The notes beneath the pieces were generated by a model, which was not told the origin of the DNA, searched no databases, and was given only the letters and a program-made list of their open reading frames with translations. Shown here piece by piece: positions 49,233 through 56,611 of a stretch of 64,000 bases of DNA (positions are counted from its first letter, which is position 1; each line of letters begins with the position of its first letter). The translations under genes were made by a program, and so were the position numbers. The stretch lies in contig CAVRYY010000001.1 in the NCBI GenBank assembly GCA_963725655.1, forward strand, positions 124,001 to 188,000, written 5' to 3'. The DNA comes from CAVRXT01 sp963725655 (lineage in GTDB: Bacteria; Acidobacteriota; Terriglobia; Acidiferrales; UBA7541).

Positions 49233-50444
49233 TTAGGGAAGGCTTCTATCCGGTAGTAGCTCAAATTTCGCGTGATTAAGAAGATCGACGCCGTTGGCTG
49301 TCACCGCGACGTTGTCTTCCAGTCCGAGCCACCCTTTGAGTGGAATGCGGATAGCCGGCTCCAGCGCGAACACCATACCGGGCGCAAGCGTCACCTGAGT
49401 AACCGCGGTGGCGCGACCGATCAATGGCTGCTCGTGGAGGCCAAGACCAATTCCGTGCCCTCCGTACGCGTCGAGTCCATACTTGCCATTCGAAGCCGCT
49501 TTTAGGGTATCGTGCATCGTCTCGTGGACTTGCGTATTGGTGATGCCGGGGCGGACGGCGTTGATTCCGGCCTGTAGAGATTGACGCAGCGCGGCGAAGG
49601 CGTCCAGAACTTCTGAATCGGGCTCCCCTACGATTCCAGTTCTGGCGATGCAGCAGCAATAACCATCCACCACACATCCTATGTCGAACCGGACGAGCTC
49701 CCCGGCCTTTACCCTCCGGTCGGAAGAAGCGATGTAACCCAGCCGCGGGTGGTCCCCGGAAAAAACCGAGGGGCTCATGCTGGCGAACTCGGACCCTTGC
49801 GTGCGAAATGTTTCCTCCACGATCCCGGCCAATTCAGACTCTGTAATATCCTCTCGAATTGCCGCTATGGCATTTTCTATCGCCAAGTCGGCGATCTTGC
49901 AGGCTTTTCGAATGGCATCAACCTCGAAAGCACTCTTGATCATTCGAGCCTCGGTCAGGACGGCGGAAGCATCGATGATCACAGCGTTGAGTAGAAGCTG
50001 ATGCAAGGCTGCGGTCAATACCCAGGGCGCCGCCGGATCGACTGCAATCTTGCCCGACGCCAGTCCCAACTTGCGAAATGCTTCGGCGATGATCGGGGGC
50101 CATTTATCGACGCCGGTCGGCTGGCATGCCTCGGGAGTCCCGAGAAACGGCAGCTCGCCTACGATCGGATACCAAGGGGCAGCGGGTCGAATCCCCGCCG
50201 CAAAAAAATCCAGAGGCAGGAGGTGCGGCAGCTCTTCGCCGCGTTTCAGAATCGCGCCATTGACGAAGGCGTACGACACGCTGTGATGAATCGGGAGCCC
50301 GGTTACATAACGCCAGTTATCCACGGAATTGACGAATATCGCATCGATCTCTTCCCGTTCCATTAGAGCGTTCAGGCGGTGCACATTGGAGCGCACCAAT
50401 TCTCGTAGAGTCGCGGTATCGGGGCTGAATTCATTGATCCTCAT
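49233..50444 (-). CDS. M24-family (Xaa-Pro peptidase/creatinase-like) protein lacking one metal ligand
   Basis: A 403-residue pita-bread-fold protein with the usual N-terminal creatinase domain (about 1-165) and C-terminal catalytic domain (about 170-400). ATG 50444 starts it. Metal-ligand motifs: D254 in FDIGCVVDGY, His in GGHGIGLGLHE, Glu in FALEPAIR and Glu in LEDNVAV. The second Asp of the signature, normally in SDxTR, is replaced: residues 263-268 read CCCIAR, so C265 stands at the ligand position. The enzyme may use one metal, or be creatinase-like or ectoine-hydrolase-like rather than a dipeptidase. It lies 61 bases downstream of a GntR gene and faces the TonB receptor operon. Confidence 0.85.
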   Translation of the reverse strand: MRINEFSPDTATLRELVRSNVHRLNALMEREEIDAIFVNSVDNWRYVTGLPIHHSVSYAFVNGAILKRGEELPHLLPLDFFAAGIRPAAPWYPIVGELPFLGTPEACQPTGVDKWPPIIAEAFRKLGLASGKIAVDPAAPWVLTAALHQLLLNAVIIDASAVLTEARMIKSAFEVDAIRKACKIADLAIENAIAAIREDITESELAGIVEETFRTQGSEFASMSPSVFSGDHPRLGYIASSDRRVKAGELVRFDIGCVVDGYCCCIARTGIVGEPDSEVLDAFAALRQSLQAGINAVRPGITNTQVHETMHDTLKAASNGKYGLDAYGGHGIGLGLHEQPLIGRATAVTQVTLAPGMVFALEPAIRIPLKGWLGLEDNVAVTANGVDLLNHAKFELLPDRSLP

Positions 50445-50505
50445 TGAGGGCCTTGACGAACCGGAGATCCGCCGCGGATATATGCGGTGGTGAAAACGTT
50501 GAAAC

Positions 50506-51468
50506 TTAGACCAGCAAGCCGAGTTTTACCTTTGCCTGTTGCAACGATTCGGCGTCCACCTCAACGCCCGGATGCGAAACGTTGGGCAGGTTTCGAATGT
50601 TCGCGTCCACGGAATCCCAAATGCGATTTCCTATATACACGTGGCGGTATTGGCGGCTCGCTGCGATTTTTGCGATGTCAGTCCGTCGTGATACCGGCAG
50701 CGAAACCAAACTTCTAGACCTTTCTGCGCCAATCTTCTCTCTTAAATCTCCGATTAACTGTTCACCGTGGCGTTCAAAATCTTCGGCATTTAACAGAATC
50801 GCGGCCTTTCCCCGGTCCAACTCGAGAGCCAGATCGCGTACAAATGCGCTGCTGTACTTAAAGACTACAGGTGCGATCTGTAACCGTAACCGGTGAGCCT
50901 TGGGGGCGACGTGATCAAACTCGTAGAAAGGAGTGAGAACCCTCGAAAAAGTGATATCCGAACGTGTGAGGCCATTGAATCCTTCGACGGTGAAGGCGAT
51001 CACCTTGGTGGACCACGCGGCACTGACTTGGTCGGCGCATTGTTCCGACTCCGTCCGGATGGTGCTCACAAACGCAATGGGCGGGTGATCCTGTTCGTGC
51101 TGCACAGCCCGCTGATACAAGAACGCAGCAAACGCGCTTTGAAGAACCCCAAGCGCTTCGACCTTGCGGAAAACACTCTCGGAAAGCACCTCACACTTTT
51201 TCACGCGATGGTTCGTCGTCGGTAAGACGATCTTCTGGGCGACCACCACTCCTTTGCGCGGGTTCAGCGTCAGGATGCCCAGCTCTTGCAAGTCGCGGTA
51301 AGCCTTATGAATCGTTGCGCGCCCGATACCCAAATCGTTTTCGGCATCGCGTATGGAGGGAAGCGTATATCCGGGCCCGATGCGCCCCAGCGATATAGCC
51401 AGTTTGATTTGCTCCTTCAACTGCTCAACGAGTGAATATTTCGAATGGGGATTGACTTGGAATTTCAT
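50506..51468 (-). CDS. GntR-family transcriptional regulator with ligand-binding C-terminus
   Basis: A 320-residue regulator. The GntR winged helix lies at about 10-80 (LVEQLKEQIKLAISLGRIGPG, LPSIRDAENDLGIGRATIHKAY, LGILTLNPRKGVVV). The remaining 230 residues are not FadR-like; alternating strands and helices (ILLNAEDFERHGEQLIGDL, YRHVYIGNRIW) suggest a periplasmic-binding-protein-like sensor. I start at ATG 51468: a promoter (TTGACA, 18, TAGGAT) lies at 51584-51555, inside the longer open frame, which rules out the earlier start. It heads a two-gene unit with the M24 protein and is divergent from the TonB receptor, the classic arrangement of a local regulator. Confidence 0.85.
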   Translation of the reverse strand: MKFQVNPHSKYSLVEQLKEQIKLAISLGRIGPGYTLPSIRDAENDLGIGRATIHKAYRDLQELGILTLNPRKGVVVAQKIVLPTTNHRVKKCEVLSESVFRKVEALGVLQSAFAAFLYQRAVQHEQDHPPIAFVSTIRTESEQCADQVSAAWSTKVIAFTVEGFNGLTRSDITFSRVLTPFYEFDHVAPKAHRLRLQIAPVVFKYSSAFVRDLALELDRGKAAILLNAEDFERHGEQLIGDLREKIGAERSRSLVSLPVSRRTDIAKIAASRQYRHVYIGNRIWDSVDANIRNLPNVSHPGVEVDAESLQQAKVKLGLLV

Positions 51469-51554
51469 TGTGTTGGGAAAGTGCGGCGAACCGAATTCGA
51501 TTTCACCGCCAGAAATCGTCAGCGACTCCGTCAGCTTGACCGTTGCAAGGTGCC

Positions 51555-51584
51555 ATCCTACGGCGCTGGTGCTTCGAGTGTCAA
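51555..51584 (-). promoter_or_regulatory. promoter of the GntR-M24 unit
   Basis: On the minus strand TTGACA (51584-51579) and TAGGAT (51560-51555) with an 18-base spacer. It is back-to-back with the plus-strand promoter at 51616-51643. Between the two -35 boxes lies GATCGGCCTGATC (51591-51603), an interrupted palindrome that could serve as GntR operator. Confidence 0.55.
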
Positions 51585-51615
51585 CTGTCTGATCGGCCTG
51601 ATCCAAACAATTGTC

Positions 51616-51643
51616 TTGACCCTCTGACAGCTGACATGATAAT
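51616..51643 (+). promoter_or_regulatory. promoter of the second TonB receptor operon
   Basis: TTGACC at 51616-51621 and GATAAT at 51638-51643, 16-base spacer, about 130 bases upstream of the receptor start. It faces away from the GntR promoter, so a repressor bound between them could control both. Confidence 0.55.
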
Positions 51644-51780
51644 CAGCCAGATCTGTTCTGCAGATATGACAGTAGCGATGAACTCGAGACTGGCCGGCCG
51701 GAGGGTAACGCAGTGCTCCAGATGAGCCGATCTGCTCTAAATGGCAAGAATTCCGAGAAACCGGGCAAAGGGGGTCGAAG

Positions 51781-54700
51781 ATGACCATTGACTGGAAGCA
51801 GCCGATCGGCGTTTTACCTAACGTCTACCGTCATCGTCCGGGTGTTCTCCGGGGCTTCGGCATAGCACTGATATTGCTGGCAATCTGCGCGGTACCCCTT
51901 TCAGCGACGGAGACGACAGGAACCATTCGGGGAACCGTGGAAGACAATTCGGGCGGGCTGGTCTCTAATGCGCAAGTCACGGTACGCAGTAATGCCACCC
52001 AGGAAACCGCTTCGGCCAAAACCGATAGCCTCGGGATATTCGTTTTTCCGCTGCTGGCCGCGGGCTCCTACGAAATCACCGTCTCGGCGCCAGGTTTCGA
52101 GAAATACCTGCATTCTCACGTCGAGTTGACGGTCGGCCAGGTGGTTCAGCTGCACGTGTCACTCACCATTGGCGCCAATCAGCAGACCGTGACGGTCACG
52201 GGACAGGCTGCCCAGGTCAACACGTCTAATCCGGAATTGGGCGATTCGGAACTGTCCACTCGGCTCTCGTCCTTGCCGTTGATTTCCGGGAACTTCCTGC
52301 AACTGATACAGCTTCAGGCGGGGGTGACCGCGCCAATAAGTCTGGTCTCGGCGGAAACGCCTCGAAATATCCCTGGCGGCATCGCGGCGTCGCCAAACGT
52401 GAACGGACTGCGGAACAATGCGAATAATTTTCTCTTGGACGGTTCCGACGATAACGAGCCCTTCCTGGGAGTGGCTGCAGTTATCCCTTCCGTGGAAGCC
52501 ATTCAAGAAGTGAAGGTGATCACGGGCCTGTATCCGGCGGAGTACGGACGGTCGGGCGGTTCGGTGGTGAACATTGTGACAAAATACGGAAGTGATGATT
52601 TTCACGGCACCGCCTGGGATTACTTCCGAAACGACGCACTGAATGCGCGAAACTATTTTGGAACCGACGTCAGCCCGTTCAAGAGAAATGAATTCGGAGG
52701 AATTCTCGGAGGTCCGATACGGAAACACAGTACTTTCTTTTTTGCGAGTTATGAGGGTACCCGTCAGCTGCAAGGCCAAACCACCGCGACTACGGTGCCT
52801 TCGGTTGCCGAACGAAACGGGGATTTCTCGTCGTTTAATCCGAGCCCAGTGTCGTGTACGGACGCCGGAGCCATCTGCGACCCTACGACCGGACTGCCAT
52901 TTCCAGGCAATCAGATCCCGACATCGAGATTTGACCCTGCTGCGGCAAAGCTACTAAGTCTTTGGCCCCTCCCGAACGTAGGTGTGAACGGCTTTGTCAG
53001 CCAGCCGGTGCTACCCGATAGTGCGGACCAGGCATCGATCCGATTGGACCATTCCTTTGGTACCAGGGACCGATTGTGGGGGCGGTACTTTTTCCAGCAC
53101 GGCACGTCGGACGTCGATTTTCAACCGACATTTACGGGCCCGGTCAGCGTGCCGGGATTTCCAGCTCGGGACTACTTCAAAATGCAAAATCTCGTCTTGG
53201 AGGAGACCCACACATTCTCCCAAAATGTCCTGAACGAATTTCGGGCCTCCTACAATCGGGCCCACCTAATCGCCGGGCAGAACCTGGCAACGCGCCTGCC
53301 GGCGGACTACGGCTTTCAATTCGATCCTAACCAGGCCGAGTTCTTCCCAAACATCGGTGTTCCCGGATTCTCCACCATTGGAACCTCGGACTTCGACAAC
53401 GTGAACCGATTCAACAACGTATACAACTTTCAAGACAACGTGGTGATCGTCAAGGGCAAGCATACGATTACCCCCGGCTTTGAATATATACGGGCGCGCT
53501 TAAACTTCAGCACTCCGATCAATCAGCCGTTCTTTTTCTTCGATCCAACGTACACCGGTAATGCCCTGAGCGATTTTCTGTTAGGTGACTCGACGCTCCT
53601 GGTCGCCGGTGGCGGAAATGCACGCCGGGACTTCTCTTCGAACCGGTACAACGCCTACGTGCAGGACAACTGGCAGGCCACGCGCAAGTTGTCTTTCGAA
53701 CTAGGGCTGCGCTACGAACTGATGCAGCCATGGCTCGAAGAGCATGACCTATTCACGGTCTTTATACCGGGGGCGCAGTCAACGGTCCAACCCCAAATGC
53801 CGCCAGGGCTGCTCTTCCCGGGCGACAAAGGAGTGCCGCCGCGAGCCATCGTAACCAGCAAGAAGAATTTCGCTCCGCGGATCGGCATTGCCTGGGATCC
53901 CTTCGGCGACGGCAAAACCAGCGTCCGGGTTGGATACGGCATATTCTACGACGCCGGAGATTTTAACTCCGAACGCTTTCAGAACATCGTGAGCCCCGGG
54001 CCCGGAGGCTATGGTTATCTGGATTTGTATGGCGCCAATCTTTCCAATCCCTATCCGGGGTTCGGTTTCACGCCCGACGGGCCGTGGGCGCCTGAAAACA
54101 TTAACGCCAATCTCCTGAATCCACCGCAGGGGAGTCAGCTGAATGAGACCGATCCGAACCTGCGCACCGCGTACGCACAGCAATATACGTTCTCAGTGCA
54201 GCGCCAAATCGCGTCCAGTAATTCTTTCACCGCGGCATACTTTGGGAATACCGTTCGCAAGCTGGTGGGCACCATTGATTTGAATCAACCAGAATATTCC
54301 CCTACCGCTTCATATTCGGATGAGCAGCAGCGGCGACCGTATCAACCCTGGGGCGTCATCAACTATCAATTCGGTGGGCTAAATTCGTCCTACAACGGAT
54401 TGCAGCTGACGTTCGAGCGAAGAATGACAAACGGCTTAACCTTCCGGGCCGCGTACACCTACTCCCATGCCATCGACTATGGCTCGGTTGACGAAACCTT
54501 CGAGGAAGCACAAGGACAACCAGTATTTCCGCAGAATGGACGCGATTTGGCGGCCGAGAAGGGCGATTCAGCCTTTGACATCCGTCACCGCTTTTCTTTT
54601 AGCGGGTTGTGGAATTTGCCTTTCGCCGCCCATCGAGCGGGAATTGAGCACAAGCTACTCGCTAATTGGGCGATTACCGGAATCCTGCAGGTCAACACCG

Positions 54701-55122
54701 GTGCACCCATTACGGTGATCGATAGTTCCGATACGTCGTTGACCGGAGAGTATGCCGACCGTCCGGACGTTACCTGTAATCCCAATAGCGGTCCGCATTC
54801 TGTGGCCCAATGGTTCAACGCCTCCTGCTTCCAGCAGCTAGCACCACTTGGCGGCCCCTCCGGTAACGGATACGGGAACGAAGGCCGCAACATCGTTCGA
54901 GCTCCAGGATTGTTCAATACGGACTTCTCCATTGTCAGGCTGTTTCCGATCGGCGAGCGATTCAGGGCGGAGTTCCGCGGCGAATTCTTTGACCTGTTCA
55001 ACCATCCCAACTTTGAGGTGCCCGGGAACAACATCGCAGCACCGGAAACCTTTGGACTGATCCAGAACACGCTTCCAGACAGCGAACGCGAAGTTCAATT
55101 GGTACTCAAAGTCTCATTCTGA
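51781..55122 (+). CDS. Oar-like TonB-dependent receptor
   Basis: A 1,113-residue outer-membrane receptor of the same type as the one at 30.3 kb but clearly divergent from it. ATG 51781 follows AAAGGGGGTCGAAG. A signal sequence near residues 20-45 (GFGIALILLAICAVPLSATET) precedes a regulatory-like beta domain (about 47-130, GTIRGTVEDNSGGLVSNAQV), the plug (NNFLLDGSDDNEPF at about 218) and a long barrel ending VSF. The substrate is unknown; the genes behind it are peptidase- and hydrolase-like rather than glycosidases, so it may import a peptide or amide-bonded molecule. A perfect hairpin lies 70 bases after its stop. Confidence 0.92.
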   Translation: MTIDWKQPIGVLPNVYRHRPGVLRGFGIALILLAICAVPLSATETTGTIRGTVEDNSGGLVSNAQVTVRSNATQETASAKTDSLGIFVFPLLAAGSYEITVSAPGFEKYLHSHVELTVGQVVQLHVSLTIGANQQTVTVTGQAAQVNTSNPELGDSELSTRLSSLPLISGNFLQLIQLQAGVTAPISLVSAETPRNIPGGIAASPNVNGLRNNANNFLLDGSDDNEPFLGVAAVIPSVEAIQEVKVITGLYPAEYGRSGGSVVNIVTKYGSDDFHGTAWDYFRNDALNARNYFGTDVSPFKRNEFGGILGGPIRKHSTFFFASYEGTRQLQGQTTATTVPSVAERNGDFSSFNPSPVSCTDAGAICDPTTGLPFPGNQIPTSRFDPAAAKLLSLWPLPNVGVNGFVSQPVLPDSADQASIRLDHSFGTRDRLWGRYFFQHGTSDVDFQPTFTGPVSVPGFPARDYFKMQNLVLEETHTFSQNVLNEFRASYNRAHLIAGQNLATRLPADYGFQFDPNQAEFFPNIGVPGFSTIGTSDFDNVNRFNNVYNFQDNVVIVKGKHTITPGFEYIRARLNFSTPINQPFFFFDPTYTGNALSDFLLGDSTLLVAGGGNARRDFSSNRYNAYVQDNWQATRKLSFELGLRYELMQPWLEEHDLFTVFIPGAQSTVQPQMPPGLLFPGDKGVPPRAIVTSKKNFAPRIGIAWDPFGDGKTSVRVGYGIFYDAGDFNSERFQNIVSPGPGGYGYLDLYGANLSNPYPGFGFTPDGPWAPENINANLLNPPQGSQLNETDPNLRTAYAQQYTFSVQRQIASSNSFTAAYFGNTVRKLVGTIDLNQPEYSPTASYSDEQQRRPYQPWGVINYQFGGLNSSYNGLQLTFERRMTNGLTFRAAYTYSHAIDYGSVDETFEEAQGQPVFPQNGRDLAAEKGDSAFDIRHRFSFSGLWNLPFAAHRAGIEHKLLANWAITGILQVNTGAPITVIDSSDTSLTGEYADRPDVTCNPNSGPHSVAQWFNASCFQQLAPLGGPSGNGYGNEGRNIVRAPGLFNTDFSIVRLFPIGERFRAEFRGEFFDLFNHPNFEVPGNNIAAPETFGLIQNTLPDSEREVQLVLKVSF

Positions 55123-55192
55123 TTTGAGAAGCGGAGACGTGGATCGGTTTCCTGTCACCAAGTGAAACGCCTTTGTATCAGGTGCCGTAAGA

Positions 55193-55227
55193 AGAGGGCC
55201 GTTGCTTGAGAGGGGCAACGGCCCTCT
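55193..55227 (+). terminator. perfect 13-bp hairpin after the second TonB receptor gene
   Basis: AGAGGGCCGTTGC (55193-55205) and GCAACGGCCCTCT (55215-55227) form a perfect 13-bp stem with a nine-base loop. No T-tract follows (CGTCTC), so it is either a weak terminator or a transcript-processing or stabilising structure separating the receptor from the enzyme genes. Confidence 0.6.
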
Positions 55228-55263
55228 CGTCTCTGGCTCCGTGCCAGCAAAAGGGTGAATGGA

Positions 55264-56517
55264 ATGTCCACTAACTATGACGTGGCAATAATCGGCAGCC
55301 GGCTGTCCGGCGGCACTCTCTCTATGCTGCTCGCGCGTAAGGGGCTTAGGGTGGTCGCGGTCGACAAAGCGACGTTCCCCAGCAGTAAAGTGCCATGCAC
55401 CCACACGATTCCAGCCGGCGCGATGGATACTCTAAAACGCATCGGGCTGTTCGACCTTTTTATTAAGGCTGGGGCAGATCCGGTCCGTTCGGTCGATTTT
55501 GTTTACCCACAGGGGCGGACGCGCGGAGAAATCCGGACCAACGGCGTACCTACTCCGGGGCTTCAGCTTCGCCGCCTCATTACCGACAACATAGTGGTCG
55601 AACAAGCGGCCAAGGCTGGCGGCGAGCTGAGAGAAGGTTTCATGGTCCGGGACTTGATTCGCGAAGATGGCTGTGTCGCCGGTTTCGTTGGTGAAAATAG
55701 TGCGGGCGAAACCGAAGAAATCCGGGCTCGAATTACCGTAGTCGCAGACGGCCGAAAGTCGAGTTTTGGCAACGAGTCTGGCTTTGTCAAGCGCTGGCCC
55801 TGCCGCCGCTTTTATTACTATCGGTACTTCCGCGCGGCCAGCCCGGTGGAGCCGATCATTCTTTGCTGGGATGAAAATCCCGGCATTCTTTGTGTCGGTC
55901 CCAGCGGCGAGGGACTGATGCAAGCGATGGTCGCGCCTCACTGCCGGGAATTCAACGATTTCGTACGCGATCTAGAGAATAATTTTACGGCGAGGCTTCG
56001 CACGGTGCCGGCAATTCGCCAAATCCTCGATACTGCTGAGCCTATCGGTCGAGTGGTAGGGCGCGGAAATCTGGATAACACTTACCGAGATCCGATTTGT
56101 CCTGGACTCATTTTGCTCGGCGACGCCGGCCTTGACGTGGACCCTCTCGCCGCTCAGGGCACCGCCTGGGCGTTTATTTCCGCCGAGATTCTAGCGGACG
56201 TGCTCGATCGATGTTTCAAAGAGAATGACTTCTCGCACGGGTCTCTCAATGAATACCGGATTCGGCGGGACGAGCGCCTTCTGGAGTATTTCAAGTTTTT
56301 TACCCTGTGGTCTCTGGCACGAACCCGAACTGCAGAAGACGAGAAGTTTGTCGAGCGATGCCTGGCCGATCCGCAGCTGACATCCGATTTGTCGGGTTTG
56401 TGGCATATGACCGTCAAACCTTCGGCAGTCTTCCCTGAGGTTCGCTTTCAAACACCGATCGAGTCATGGGAAAATGAAAATCCTTCCACCTTCGATCTCC
56501 CTGCTACCGCCTTATGA
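55264..56517 (+). CDS. FAD-dependent oxidoreductase (geranylgeranyl-reductase/monooxygenase-like)
   Basis: A 417-residue flavoprotein of the PHBH-fold group. I use ATG 55264 (AAAGGG eight bases upstream) rather than GTG 55255. The FAD motif is DVAIIGSRLSGGTLSMLLARKG, followed by VVAVDKATFP; VVADGRKS is the DG motif and LLGDAGLDVDPLAAQGTAWAF the GD motif. The C-terminal part (about 330-417) is helical. Such proteins hydroxylate, epoxidise, reduce or halogenate small molecules; no halogenase WxWxIP motif is seen. It lies between a TonB receptor and an M14-like gene, 95 bases before the latter, so it may modify the imported compound before or during hydrolysis. Confidence 0.82.
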   Translation: MSTNYDVAIIGSRLSGGTLSMLLARKGLRVVAVDKATFPSSKVPCTHTIPAGAMDTLKRIGLFDLFIKAGADPVRSVDFVYPQGRTRGEIRTNGVPTPGLQLRRLITDNIVVEQAAKAGGELREGFMVRDLIREDGCVAGFVGENSAGETEEIRARITVVADGRKSSFGNESGFVKRWPCRRFYYYRYFRAASPVEPIILCWDENPGILCVGPSGEGLMQAMVAPHCREFNDFVRDLENNFTARLRTVPAIRQILDTAEPIGRVVGRGNLDNTYRDPICPGLILLGDAGLDVDPLAAQGTAWAFISAEILADVLDRCFKENDFSHGSLNEYRIRRDERLLEYFKFFTLWSLARTRTAEDEKFVERCLADPQLTSDLSGLWHMTVKPSAVFPEVRFQTPIESWENENPSTFDLPATAL

Positions 56518-56611
56518 AGAATTGATCGCGGCAAGACTCTCGTCGCGCACGACCGGCCCTGACGCTGGGACGGCTGCATGAATCGCGCGCGCGAGCGAAA
56601 AGGAGTTCCAA

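Noticed and set aside
51469..51606. Upstream extension of the GntR gene by 46 codons
   Set aside because: The extension contains the TTGACA/TAGGAT promoter and precedes the expected winged-helix start.
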